64,000 bases of DNA from Azophilus sp965116165 (GTDB lineage Bacteria; Pseudomonadota; Gammaproteobacteria; Pseudomonadales; Azotimanducaceae), in assembly GCA_965116165.1 (NCBI GenBank), contig OZ220484.1:868001-932000 (forward strand). Direction: 5' to 3'. The notes beneath the pieces are model-generated. The model saw only the letters and a program-made list of their open reading frames with translations. It was not told where the DNA came from and did not search any database. The position numbers and the translations under genes are program-made. Numbering within the stretch: position 1 is the stretch's first letter; every line of letters starts with the position of its first letter. Shown here piece by piece: positions 1-8,504 of the stretch.

Positions 1-98
1 TGGCGGACCGCTTGGCTCAAAACCCGGACGATTGGCGGCGATTCGACCGTACCCGGGGTTGCCGTCCCTGGATTTATCCCGAGCCGTTCAACGCCTGA
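1..98 (+). CDS. C-terminal end of an unidentified protein (partial)
   Basis: Frame 3 of the + strand is open from the window edge to a TGA at 96-98 and encodes 31 residues ending WIYPEPFNA. The residue mix (DDWRRFDRTRGCRPW) looks like a normal soluble-protein C-terminus, and the frame ends just before the convergent stop of the minus-strand binding-protein gene at 161. Too little is visible to name a family. It could also be chance. Confidence 0.4.
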   Translation, partial: ADRLAQNPDDWRRFDRTRGCRPWIYPEPFNA

Positions 99-160
99 TT
101 CCTAGCAGCGCACCGGCCCGATGCGCGTTTCGGCAAGCCTGATGGGGTCTTCAACCTTCT

Positions 161-1354
161 TCAATACGAGATTGACTGCTCCAGCACCACCCAGCGGCCG
201 TCCTGAACCTGGGATAGCACACTCTCGGTCGCGCCACTGTGTTTCTCCGCCGAGAACGACACTCGATAGCCGAAGATGTCGGTGTAGTCGGTGATCGCCT
301 CGACACCCCTTACGAGTGCATCGACCGTCAGATCGGGGCCCGCGTTCGTAAGCGCCGCGATGGTCAGATCCGCCGCCCGGTAACCCTCCATGGCCGGCAG
401 TCCAGGCTGCGCACCGTAGAGATTGTAGTAGCGTTCCCACCACGCCTGCGCCACCGGGGATTTCACATCGTCGGGATAGAGTTTCGCCATGTGCGTGAAG
501 GCATAGTATCCCTCGCCGCTTGTCTGATTGGCGATCACCTGCCCGTAGGCGGCGTTGTTGCCGACCCAGGCCACGTCGGTCCAACCCATCTTGCGGGCGG
601 TGTCGAGCACCAAAATCGTGTCGCGGTGTATTGTGCCCATCAGCACCAGGTCGCATCCCGCATTTCGCAGTTTTAGAACCGCCGGCGTGAACTCGCTCTC
701 GGTCGGCTTGTGCGCTGCTTCGGCGACCATTTGCAGCCCCATGTCCCGGGTTTGGTCTTCAACGGCTTCCCGGATTTCAAGGCCATAATCCGTGTCGTGG
801 TAAATCGCGCAAACCGCCTGTTTGCCGCGACGCTCCACAAAGTATTTGACCGCCGCGCGAACCTCGTCGTAATAGATACCCCGTTGGGTGAATTTCAGAG
901 AATGGAACGGCTCGACCATCGCCCGCGCACCGGAGATCGGAAAGAGATTGGGCACCCCCTGCTCAAACTGCTGCTTCATGACAGCGTTGTTGGTCGGCGT
1001 TCCCACCGCCAGCAGCAACGCAAGCACTTTATCGCGATTAATGAGTTTGTTCGCCGCCTGAATCGCCTTGGGCACCTGATAGGAGGAGTCCTCAACCACG
1101 AAGTGAATGCGACGGCCGTGTACGCCCCCCGCCTCGTTGGCCTCGTCGAAACGCATGCGCGCCCCGTTGACGGCCCCAACGCCCCAAATAGCCGTCGGAC
1201 CCGACACATCCGTATAGGTGCCGAGCACAATCTCATCGTCGGTGACACCGCGGGTGGCTTCGGCGGCCGCGCCGTCGCCCGAGCCGTTGTCGGAACAACC
1301 GATGAACATCATAACCGCGGCCAGCCAACCGCCCCTCATTATTGCCAGTCTCAT
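161..1354 (-). CDS. Branched-chain amino acid-type ABC transporter substrate-binding lipoprotein
   Basis: A 397-residue periplasmic binding protein of the LivK/PBP1 type, expected to capture a small ligand and deliver it to the LivHMGF permease encoded upstream. The frame stays open further 5', but ATG at 1354 gives a proper lipoprotein signal: a short basic start, a hydrophobic stretch and FIGC with the lipid-accepting cysteine at residue 20, then a Gly/Ser-rich linker. The mature part begins VTDDEIVLGTYTDVSGP and continues with GVHGRRIHFVVEDSS, both typical of this family. It is the last gene of the minus-strand cluster, 236 bp after the acyl-CoA ligase, so it may also have its own promoter. 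The ligand cannot be read from sequence; the neighbouring ligase suggests a carboxylate rather than an amino acid. Confidence 0.9.
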   Translation of the reverse strand: MRLAIMRGGWLAAVMMFIGCSDNGSGDGAAAEATRGVTDDEIVLGTYTDVSGPTAIWGVGAVNGARMRFDEANEAGGVHGRRIHFVVEDSSYQVPKAIQAANKLINRDKVLALLLAVGTPTNNAVMKQQFEQGVPNLFPISGARAMVEPFHSLKFTQRGIYYDEVRAAVKYFVERRGKQAVCAIYHDTDYGLEIREAVEDQTRDMGLQMVAEAAHKPTESEFTPAVLKLRNAGCDLVLMGTIHRDTILVLDTARKMGWTDVAWVGNNAAYGQVIANQTSGEGYYAFTHMAKLYPDDVKSPVAQAWWERYYNLYGAQPGLPAMEGYRAADLTIAALTNAGPDLTVDALVRGVEAITDYTDIFGYRVSFSAEKHSGATESVLSQVQDGRWVVLEQSISY

Positions 1355-1590
1355 GTCGGCACCATCCCATTTCCCGAAAGGCGGCGATTTTACTGCTTCC
1401 GACAGCCGGAAACGAGTTGCTGGACCGGCTCGGCAGGATTTCCTTGCAGTCACCCGGTCGAGCGGGCCGGATTTGTCGCGGCGGGAGCGTTCGTGATCGA
1501 CACTTGCGCGAACCGAACGCTTTGCGAGCCCCGCTGCGACGGAATCCGAAAGTCGAAAAGCCCCGCCTGGCTCAGGCGGAGCGCTCCGCG

Positions 1591-3405
1591 TCAATACATG
1601 TCCGCTATCAGGTCCGCGTATTTTTCATGGACCACCTTGCGCTTGAGCTTTTGCGTGGGCGTTAGTTCGTCGTCCTCCGGATCGAGGAGTTGGTCGATCA
1701 GGCGAAATTTCTTGATCGTTTCCACCCGCGCGAACTTGACGTTAACCCGTTCAATCTCCGCGGCGATCAGGTCGCGCACCGCCTCGGTGTGGCAAAGACT
1801 GGTGTAGTTGGTGAACGGAACATCGTTGTCCTGGGCGAACTTGGTAACATTGTCGTGGTCGATCATCACCAGGCAAGTCAGATAGGGGCGGCGGTCTCCC
1901 ACCACCACCGCATCGGTAATATAGGGGGAAAACTTGAGTTGGTTCTCGATTTCGCTCGGCGTGACGTTCTTGCCCCCGGCGGTGATGATGATGTCCTTCA
2001 TGCGGTCAACGATGTACAGGTAGCCATCGTCGTCGATACGGCCCACATCTCCCGTATGCAGCCAGGCACCCCTGATTGTGTCCGCGGTTTTCCGCGGTTT
2101 GTTCCAATAACCGTCGATCACACCGGCGCTGCGGATAAGGATTTCGTTCTCGTCGGAGAGCCTCACCTCCACATGCGGATTGGCCCTGCCGACGCTGCCG
2201 ATGCGCGTCTCGCCGGGCAGGTTGGCGGTGGCCAGTCCCGCGCACTCGGTTTGCCCGTACACCTCGTACATCGGCTTGCCCAGGGCCCAAAACCAGTCGA
2301 TCAATTCCGGAGCGATGGGCGCCGCGCCGGTGGAAAGCCAGCGGCAGCGGTCGATCCCCAAAAACACCCGGATGTTCTTGAATACGACAAAATCGACAAT
2401 CGCATGGGCAATGTCGAGCCCAAGGGGGACCGGCCCGCGCTTCTTGAGAAATTCCGCGCGGCGCAAGCCAACCTTTAGGGCAAGACCGTAGGCCAGACGC
2501 CCAAGCGCGGTGCCGTCCTTCAGCTTGATGGTGATCATGGAATGCTGTTTTTCCCAAACCCGGGGGACGGCGAAAACAACCGTGGGCGCAATCTCCCGCT
2601 GGTCCTCGGCAAAGGTGTCCGGCTCCTCGACCAGATTGAGAACCGCACCGGACTCGATGCCCGCCGATATGTAGAACATGCGTCCGGCCACATGGGCGAG
2701 CGGCAGGAAACCGAGTTGCTCGTCGGTATCGCAAAAACCGTAGATAGTCCGCAAATTGCGCATCATAAACAGCATGTTGCGCTGGCTGATCATGGCACCC
2801 TTGGGCGGGCCGGTGGTGCCGGATGTATAGGTGAGCACCATGAGATCCCGCGGCCGGGCCGCGTCGATTTCCGTCCACCAGACATCGGGATGCGCCTCGC
2901 CATATTCCCGCCCGAGTTCCCGCAACGCCTCAAGGCTCATGCAGCCCGCGTCGGCGAAGGTGCGCAGCCCCTCCATATCGAAGATGATGACCTTCTCGAG
3001 CGTCGGCGTTCGCTCTCGAACCTCAAGAATCTTATCGAGTTGCTCCTCGTCCTCGGCGAAATAGAAACGGGTGCCGCTGTCGTTGACCAGATATTCCACC
3101 TGGGATGACGAATCCGTGGGGTAGACACCGTTGACCACGCCACCGACGCCGTTGACGCCTTGATCGGTGAACACCCACTCCTTGCAAACTTCCGCGACAA
3201 CGGAGCACACATCGCCGCGTTTGAGGCCGAGTGCTTTCAGCCCAAGCCCAATCAGCCGCGCCTGTTCGCCGTACTCCGCCCAGGTGTATTCATTCCAGAT
3301 GCCGAAGTCCTTCTCCCGCAGCGCCACTCGGTCGGCCCAATCGGCGACCCGCTTCCAGAACAGCCGGGGAAGGGTGTCGCAACCGTCGATGATCTGTTCA
3401 GCCAT
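1591..3405 (-). CDS. Long-chain acyl-CoA synthetase-like AMP-dependent ligase
   Basis: This 604-residue member of the ANL superfamily activates a carboxylic acid with ATP to an acyl-adenylate and then to an acyl-CoA. Visible motifs are the P-loop-like TYTSGTTGPPKG at residues 192-203, YGQTECAG near residue 400, and the hinge and C-terminal signature LHTGDVGRIDDDGYLYIVDRMKD. The length fits the long-chain (FadD15/FAA-like) subgroup. It starts 3 nt after the livF stop, so it is cotranscribed and probably translationally coupled. A ligase of this kind inside a Liv cluster is a known arrangement, in which the imported acid is trapped as its CoA ester. Substrate chain length or aromaticity is not determinable here. 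Confidence 0.92.
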   Translation of the reverse strand: MAEQIIDGCDTLPRLFWKRVADWADRVALREKDFGIWNEYTWAEYGEQARLIGLGLKALGLKRGDVCSVVAEVCKEWVFTDQGVNGVGGVVNGVYPTDSSSQVEYLVNDSGTRFYFAEDEEQLDKILEVRERTPTLEKVIIFDMEGLRTFADAGCMSLEALRELGREYGEAHPDVWWTEIDAARPRDLMVLTYTSGTTGPPKGAMISQRNMLFMMRNLRTIYGFCDTDEQLGFLPLAHVAGRMFYISAGIESGAVLNLVEEPDTFAEDQREIAPTVVFAVPRVWEKQHSMITIKLKDGTALGRLAYGLALKVGLRRAEFLKKRGPVPLGLDIAHAIVDFVVFKNIRVFLGIDRCRWLSTGAAPIAPELIDWFWALGKPMYEVYGQTECAGLATANLPGETRIGSVGRANPHVEVRLSDENEILIRSAGVIDGYWNKPRKTADTIRGAWLHTGDVGRIDDDGYLYIVDRMKDIIITAGGKNVTPSEIENQLKFSPYITDAVVVGDRRPYLTCLVMIDHDNVTKFAQDNDVPFTNYTSLCHTEAVRDLIAAEIERVNVKFARVETIKKFRLIDQLLDPEDDELTPTQKLKRKVVHEKYADLIADMY

Positions 3406-3408
3406 GGG

Positions 3409-4176
3409 TCACCGCCATGTCTTGCGCTGCTTCCAGCGTCGTCGCCCGCGCACACCCTGATCCTTCATGCCCAAGTAGAACTCCTGGATGTCCGGGGTGG
3501 TTTTCAGCCGCTCGCAGGTATCCTCCATGACGATGCGGCCGAGTTCCATAACATAGCCGTAGTCGGCGATGTCCAGTGCCATCCTGGCATTCTGTTCCAC
3601 AAGCAGCACGGTCACCTTTCGTTCGCGGTTAAGGCGCGTGACGATCTCGGCAATTTCGCGCACCAATTTGGGCGCAAGGCCCAGGGAGGGCTCGTCGAGC
3701 AACATGAGGCGCGGGCGCAGCATGAGGGCGCGGCCAATGGCCAACATTTGCTGCTGGCCGCCGGAGAGCACCTGGGCGGGCTGGCGCACAAACCGCCGCA
3801 GCACCGGAAAGTAGTCGTAGACCAGTTCGAGATCCCGTTCAATGTCCCGGTCTTTGCGGGAATAGGCGCCCATGCGCAGGTTCTCCTCGACCGTCAGGAA
3901 GGGAAACACCTCGCGTCCCTCCGGTACGTGACCGATGCCGAGGCGAGCCACCCAATCCGGATCCCGCGCCTCGATGGACCGCCCGTCAAATGTCACCGAG
4001 CCCTTCTGCGGGTCCATGGCGCCGCTGATCGTTTTGAGCACCGTGGTTTTGCCCGCGCCGTTGGCGCCAAGCAGGGTAACGATACGACCCTCCCGCACCC
4101 GCATGCTGACACCATGGATGGCCATGATGGGGCCATAGTAGGTTTCGATATTGCGCAGTTCCAAGAGTTCCGCCAC
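3409..4176 (-). CDS. livF: LivF-type ABC transporter ATP-binding protein
   Basis: ATPase of the branched-chain amino acid-type importer, 255 residues, cytoplasmic. It shows Walker A GANGAGKTT, the ABC signature LSGGQQQM, Walker B LMLLDEPSLGLAP and the switch region VEQNARMALDIADYGYVME. The start is a GTG at 4176, 2 nt after the livG stop. An arginine/lysine-rich tail (RGRRRWKQRKTW) extends past the usual LivF end, as in LivF homologues that sit beside acyl-CoA ligases. It would pair with LivG to drive the LivH/LivM channel. Confidence 0.93.
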   Translation of the reverse strand: MAELLELRNIETYYGPIMAIHGVSMRVREGRIVTLLGANGAGKTTVLKTISGAMDPQKGSVTFDGRSIEARDPDWVARLGIGHVPEGREVFPFLTVEENLRMGAYSRKDRDIERDLELVYDYFPVLRRFVRQPAQVLSGGQQQMLAIGRALMLRPRLMLLDEPSLGLAPKLVREIAEIVTRLNRERKVTVLLVEQNARMALDIADYGYVMELGRIVMEDTCERLKTTPDIQEFYLGMKDQGVRGRRRWKQRKTWR

Positions 4177-4178
4177 GG

Positions 4179-4937
4179 TCAGTCTCCGAGATAGGCGCGC
4201 AACACTTCCGGGTGGCTCTGCACCTCGGCGGGCTCACCGATGACGATGGCTTTCCCATCCGCCATGGCCAGCACCCGCTGCGATGCGCTGGTCACCAGAT
4301 TCATGTCGTGCTCGACCATGATCACCGTGATGCCGAGTTCCTCGTTGATGTCCTCAAGCCAGAACGACAGATCTTCGGTCTCCTCGGGGTTCAAGCCGGA
4401 CGAAGGTTCGTCCAACAGCAGCAGCTTCGGCCGCAGGCACAGGGCACGGGCAATCTCCACCATCTTGCGCACGCCGTAGGGCAACTCGCCAATAACCTTG
4501 TGACGATGGCTGCGCAGGTCGAGCAGATCGATGACATCCTCCACCGCCTCCCGCAGCGCCAATTCCCGACGCCGCACCGAGGGTAAAAAAAGCAGTTCCG
4601 AAAACAGATTGCTGCATCGATGAATGTGGCAGCCGATCAGCAGATTTTTCAGCACCGTTTCCCGCTCGAACAGTTCCGTGTTCTGAAAGGTGCGGGCAAT
4701 GCCCAATTCGGCGACCGCGTGGGTCGGGACGCGGGTAATGTCGCACCCGTCGAAGAGGATGGAGCCCTCGTCCACATCGTAGATGCGGCTGATCAGGTTG
4801 AAAATGGTGGTTTTGCCGGCGCCATTGGGGCCGACGATGCTGTAAACCTGCCCCGCCTCCACGGTAAAGGAAATATCCCGCACCGCCCTGACGCCGCCAA
4901 AGCTGACGGAAATACCTTCTGCGGCCAAAAGGGTCAT
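4179..4937 (-). CDS. livG: LivG-type ABC transporter ATP-binding protein
   Basis: The second ATPase of the importer, 252 residues from the ATG at 4937 (MTLLAAEGISVSFGG). An upstream in-frame ATG would add 29 basic residues with no homology and is not preferred. Motifs: Walker A GPNGAGKTT, signature LPYGVRKMVEIARAL, Walker B LLLLDEPSSGLNPEE, H-loop MVEHDMNLV. The insert between Walker A and the signature (RTFQNTELFERETVLKNLLIG) is typical of LivG. A gap of 171 bp separates it from livM, longer than the other junctions of the operon. Confidence 0.93.
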   Translation of the reverse strand: MTLLAAEGISVSFGGVRAVRDISFTVEAGQVYSIVGPNGAGKTTIFNLISRIYDVDEGSILFDGCDITRVPTHAVAELGIARTFQNTELFERETVLKNLLIGCHIHRCSNLFSELLFLPSVRRRELALREAVEDVIDLLDLRSHRHKVIGELPYGVRKMVEIARALCLRPKLLLLDEPSSGLNPEETEDLSFWLEDINEELGITVIMVEHDMNLVTSASQRVLAMADGKAIVIGEPAEVQSHPEVLRAYLGD

Positions 4938-5108
4938 GCCGCGCACGCATCCGCTACGGGCCCGACGATCCGGCCCCATGGCAGCCGTTGATAAAAATCC
5001 CGCCGCATTCGACCGGCGGGACATCCCCGTTGACGCCGTTGTGCCATCACAGCAAGCAGCCGGTCATGGAGACGTCGGTTGCGGATGCATCCACTTGACA
5101 TCGCTGTG

Positions 5109-6182
5109 TCATCGCAGCCGCTCCGTGCGCAGATAGTTTTTTTGGCGCCTGTGGGTTGCCCTTCGATACAGCGGAAATTGCTCGAAAAAGAGCCTGATCT
5201 TGCGCCAGCGCCCGTATAGCCCAAGCGGCTCGTAAACCAGAAACAGGATCAGTATCAGACCGAAAATGCCGGGTTCCAATCCCGGTATCTGCCCAATCGC
5301 CGGCGGCACCGTATCGCGGAAAATGGCAATCCCCTGGGGCAACAGCCCGATGAACAGGGCGCCGAAGATCACCCCGTGCATGGAGCCCAGGCCGCCCACC
5401 ACCACCATAAGCAACAGTTGAATGGACATGATGAGCGTAAAGGCATCCGGGGCGAGATAGCTGATCTTGTGCGCAAACAACCCGCCGGCCAGCCCGGTAA
5501 ACCCCGCTGAGATGGCAAAAGCCAGACTTTTTGTGTAGGCGAGATGAATGCCCATGCTCTCGGCGGAGGTTTCCGAATCGCGTACCGCCACCATGGCCCG
5601 CCCGGTGGGGCTGCGCAGCCAATTGAGCGCCGCGATCAAACACAGGAACAACAGGGCCAGGCACAAATAATAGAAGGCGGTTGGTGTCGATAGATCGACC
5701 AAAAACCGCGCCTCCGGCACCGCCATGCCCCGGTAGCCGCCGGTGACCGACTCCCAATGCGCGAGCACCTGCTCGACAATCACGGCAAACGCCAGGGTCG
5801 CCACCGCCAGATAGATTCCCGTCATCCGCAGCGCCGGGATACCGACCAGGCCGCCAACCAGGGCGGTGAGGACCGTTGCCGCCGTCAAGGCCAGCGGAAA
5901 CGGCCAGCCGTGACTTAGAAGCCAGGCGTGGGCGTAGGCGCCTATCGCCAGAAAAGCCGCATGGCCTAGGCTCACCAGCCCGGTATAGCCGACGAGCAGC
6001 ATCAGCCCGATGCCCGCGATGGCGTAAATATAGACCAGCGCCAGTTCGCCCAAATAAAACCGGTCGAGCACCAAGGGCGCCAGCAGCACGACCAAGCCCA
6101 AAAGCCCGTACCAAAAACGCTGCCCATTGTGTTGGAACAGGTCGATATCCTGGCCGTAGTGGGTTTTGCGGATAAAGCGCAT
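5109..6182 (-). CDS. livM: LivM-type branched-chain amino acid ABC transporter permease
   Basis: Inner-membrane permease of 357 residues with about ten hydrophobic segments. I chose the ATG at 6182 (MRFIRKTHYGQDIDLF), which matches how these LivM proteins begin; the frame is open further upstream to 6257. The family motifs ALGYNAFLAIGAYAHAW-like (here GHAAFLAIGAYAHAW), AVATLAFAVIVEQ and GGLGSMHGVIFGALFIGLLP are present, and it ends with the usual YEPLGLYGRWRKIR. It forms the translocation path with LivH. Confidence 0.92.
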   Translation of the reverse strand: MRFIRKTHYGQDIDLFQHNGQRFWYGLLGLVVLLAPLVLDRFYLGELALVYIYAIAGIGLMLLVGYTGLVSLGHAAFLAIGAYAHAWLLSHGWPFPLALTAATVLTALVGGLVGIPALRMTGIYLAVATLAFAVIVEQVLAHWESVTGGYRGMAVPEARFLVDLSTPTAFYYLCLALLFLCLIAALNWLRSPTGRAMVAVRDSETSAESMGIHLAYTKSLAFAISAGFTGLAGGLFAHKISYLAPDAFTLIMSIQLLLMVVVGGLGSMHGVIFGALFIGLLPQGIAIFRDTVPPAIGQIPGLEPGIFGLILILFLVYEPLGLYGRWRKIRLFFEQFPLYRRATHRRQKNYLRTERLR

Positions 6183-6330
6183 TGCCGGGTTCAGGTTTTC
6201 CCTAGTGTACCGTCCGATTAACTCGCCGCCCAATCGGCATTGATCTATGTGCAACAATACCCATTAAAATTAAATGATTGCGATCTGACGCGAACAGAAT
6301 GAATCGTATGCGTATTTTTCAGACGGCACA

Positions 6331-7200
6331 CTAGACCTTTTTCTGCTGCATGGTGGCAAACAGGCCTTCCGGGCGCACCATAAGCATCACCAGAAGCAGG
6401 ACATAGGCGCTCATTTCCGAAAAGCCCGGCCACAGGTAGCGGCCGACAAATTGCTCCACAAGACCAATCAGCAAGCCGCCGAGCAAGGCGCCCGGCAAAT
6501 TGCCGAAACCGCCCACGATGGCGGCGGCGAACGCCTTGATGCCGATGAAACCCATCATGGGATCGATCAACGACACCGGTGCCATAAGCACCCCCGCGAA
6601 TGCCGCAATCATGGCCGAGAGCGCCCAAACCAGGGAAAAAACACGTTTGACCGGAATGCCCACATAGTAGGCGGCAAGCTGATTTTGGGATGCCGCCTGC
6701 ATCGCCACACCCAGGCGCGTAAACCGAAAGAATAGATAAAGCAAACCGCAAAGTAGAAGGGTGCCGCCGACAATGGCCGCGTTTTCCGCGCCAAAAACCA
6801 GCTCGTCCCACCGCCAGACAACGCCCGCGTAGGGCAGGTCGAGCACTCGGGGCTCGTTGCCCCAAACGGCACCGGCCACCGCCCGCAGCACAAAGCCCAA
6901 GCCGATGGTTAGCATCAATACCGCGAAATGCGGCTCGCCAATCATCGGACGCAAAAGCAACCGCTCCAACAACGCCCCGACACCCGCCATGACCACGACC
7001 GCCGCGAGCAGGCCAAGCACAAAAGGCCAGTCGAGCAAATTGATGAACACCACCGCCATGAAGGCACCGATCATCATGATGTCGCCCTGCGCGAAATTGA
7101 CCATCTCCGTGGCCTTGTAGATCAGCACGAAGCCGAGCGCGATCAGGCCGTAGACACAGCCCTGCGATAAGCCGCCTATGATGAGTTGAGCAATTTCCAC
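6331..7200 (-). CDS. livH: LivH-type branched-chain amino acid ABC transporter permease
   Basis: Inner-membrane permease of 289 residues, the first gene of the minus-strand importer operon. The N-terminus MEIAQLIIGGLSQGCVYGLIALGFVLIYKATEMVNFAQGD is highly characteristic of LivH, as is the later AAIVGGFGNLPGALLGGLLIGLVE. About eight membrane segments can be seen. 148 bp separate its stop from the livM start. The operon promoter should lie in 7201-7650, where two TATTCATGAATR palindromic sites are found. Confidence 0.93.
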   Translation of the reverse strand: MEIAQLIIGGLSQGCVYGLIALGFVLIYKATEMVNFAQGDIMMIGAFMAVVFINLLDWPFVLGLLAAVVVMAGVGALLERLLLRPMIGEPHFAVLMLTIGLGFVLRAVAGAVWGNEPRVLDLPYAGVVWRWDELVFGAENAAIVGGTLLLCGLLYLFFRFTRLGVAMQAASQNQLAAYYVGIPVKRVFSLVWALSAMIAAFAGVLMAPVSLIDPMMGFIGIKAFAAAIVGGFGNLPGALLGGLLIGLVEQFVGRYLWPGFSEMSAYVLLLVMLMVRPEGLFATMQQKKV

Positions 7201-7353
7201 GGGCAGACCCCCAGCCTTACGGACCCATGTTCCGAACCCGATGCGTCCGTGGTGTCACGAGCATCCCCAACGCCGCGCCGTTGCGCCGCTCGGTCTTCGG
7301 CCGCGCCGCTCCCTTAACCCAAGCGGCGCGGCGGCGAACCATCCTAACCCGAC

Positions 7354-7365
7354 TTATTCATGAAT
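7354..7365. promoter_or_regulatory. Palindromic site TTATTCATGAAT, copy 1
   Basis: TTATTCATGAAT; the core TATTCATGAATG has perfect ATTCATGAAT symmetry. It lies 154 bp upstream of livH. An almost identical palindrome occurs 150 bp away at 7504-7516. Two matched palindromes in a divergent promoter region suggest a dimeric repressor site. The regulator is unknown. Confidence 0.4.
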
Positions 7366-7503
7366 GAACGTGGCTCGGCCGGCAAGAGTGGTGAAAGCAC
7401 TGGGTACGCGAAGTAAGGGCACACGCGGGCGTGCTTAACGGCACGCTGAGCACGCGGCGGGAGCAAGCCCAGTGATTGCGCTGCTATTGACGGCCACAGT
7501 AGT

Positions 7504-7516
7504 TTATTCATGAATA
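7504..7516. promoter_or_regulatory. Palindromic site TTATTCATGAATA, copy 2
   Basis: TATTCATGAATA is a perfect 12-bp palindrome, 135 bp upstream of the peroxiredoxin start. It is the second copy of the site at 7354-7365. Confidence 0.4.
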
Positions 7517-7650
7517 GGTTGGACTAAGAGGGAGACACTTCTAAAATTGGAGAAAGGAGGGCATTTCCGAATTGCCTTGACGAAGGCCGAGTATCACATT
7601 TATCGGCAAAGGGTGGTAGATTTGCGCCCTCCACAGGACTTGGGAAAATC

Positions 7651-8310
7651 ATGACACTACGCATCAACTCAACGGCACCCGACTTCAGGGCGGAAACCAC
7701 CCAGGGCGCCATCGGCTTTCACGATTGGATCGGCGATGGTTGGGCCATATTGTTTTCGCACCCGAAGGATTTCACACCGGTCTGCACCACCGAGCTCGGC
7801 TACATGGCGGGCCTCGCCCCGGAATTCGCCAAGCGCAACTGCAAGATCATCGGCCTGAGTATTGACCCGGTCGGCAGCCACGCCGAATGGTCGAAGGATA
7901 TCGAGGAAACCCAGGGCCACGCGGTCACCTACCCGCTTATTGGCGATCCGGAACTGCAGGTCGCGAAGCTCTACGACATGTTGCCCGCCGAGGCTGGCGA
8001 CAGCTCCAAGGGCAGAACCCCGGCCGACAACGCCACGGTTCGCTCCGTATTCGTGATTGGGCCGGACAAAACCATCAAGGCCATGCTCACCTACCCGATG
8101 AGCACCGGGCGCAACTTCGACGAAGTCCTGCGCCTGCTTGATTCCTGCCAACTCACCGCCAGGCACCAGGTCGCGACGCCGGTAAACTGGCGGCGGGGCG
8201 AGGATGTCATCATCGTGCCGGCGGTTTCCGACGAGCAGGCCCGGGCAAAATTCCCCGATGGTTGGCGGGCACCCAAACCCTATCTGCGCATCGTGCCGCA
8301 GCCGGAGTAA
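7651..8310 (+). CDS. 1-Cys peroxiredoxin (Prx6 type)
   Basis: A cytoplasmic thiol peroxidase of 219 residues that reduces hydrogen peroxide and organic or lipid peroxides. The catalytic motif SHPKDFTPVCTTE puts the peroxidatic cysteine near residue 46. The long C-terminal part (PVNWRRGEDVIIVPAVSDEQA...KPYLRIVPQP) is diagnostic of the Prx6 subgroup rather than the AhpC 2-Cys type. A second cysteine (SCQLT, near residue 164) is not at a standard resolving position. The ATG at 7651 gives the canonical start MTLRINSTAPDF. It stands alone on the + strand, with a repeat-bearing spacer and then an Nramp-like gene downstream. Confidence 0.93.
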   Translation: MTLRINSTAPDFRAETTQGAIGFHDWIGDGWAILFSHPKDFTPVCTTELGYMAGLAPEFAKRNCKIIGLSIDPVGSHAEWSKDIEETQGHAVTYPLIGDPELQVAKLYDMLPAEAGDSSKGRTPADNATVRSVFVIGPDKTIKAMLTYPMSTGRNFDEVLRLLDSCQLTARHQVATPVNWRRGEDVIIVPAVSDEQARAKFPDGWRAPKPYLRIVPQPE

Positions 8311-8352
8311 GGCCGCGGCAGTAGTGCGAGTGCGCTGTTCGGTTCGTGCACC
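8311..8352 (+). repeat. GGCCGCGGCAGT...CGCTGTTCGGTTCG direct repeat, copy 1
   Basis: This 42-bp segment starts directly after the peroxiredoxin stop. GGCCGCGGCAGT, CGCTGTTCGGTTCG and GCACC recur at 8389-8424 with 6 bp fewer in the middle. A third, partial copy of its start (GCCGCGGCA) follows near 8430. Function unknown. Confidence 0.6.
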
Positions 8353-8388
8353 CTCTGGCGCGCCGAAATAGATGTTCCCGAATGGGAT

Positions 8389-8424
8389 GGCCGCGGCAGT
8401 GGAGCGCTGTTCGGTTCGCGCACC
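8389..8424 (+). repeat. GGCCGCGGCAGT...CGCTGTTCGGTTCG direct repeat, copy 2
   Basis: Second copy of the 8311-8352 repeat, shortened by 6 bp and with one T-to-C change before GCACC. It lies between the peroxiredoxin and the Nramp-related gene. Confidence 0.6.
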
Positions 8425-8504
8425 TGTCGAGCCGCGGCACCACCAGCGGTTAAGCCAACTTTTGAGCCGACGGATGCCGTCTCGTTGGGCCGAGGCAGTA
8501 CCTC

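Larger units (their letters stand above)
7201..7650. other. Divergent intergenic region between livH and the peroxiredoxin gene
   Basis: 450 bp without a supported gene. It must hold the promoters of the minus-strand liv operon and of the + strand peroxiredoxin gene. It contains a GC-rich stretch (7270-7340), two copies of a TATTCATGAATR palindrome 150 bp apart, and an adequate Shine-Dalgarno region just before 7651. A 62-residue minus ORF at 7524-7712 overlaps the peroxiredoxin start and looks like chance. Confidence 0.6.

Noticed and set aside
1355..1594. Extended start of the binding protein
   Set aside because: The 80 added residues have no homology and would precede a perfect lipoprotein signal.
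7524..7712. 62-codon minus frame over the peroxiredoxin start
   Set aside because: It overlaps a well-supported gene start and has no recognisable features.
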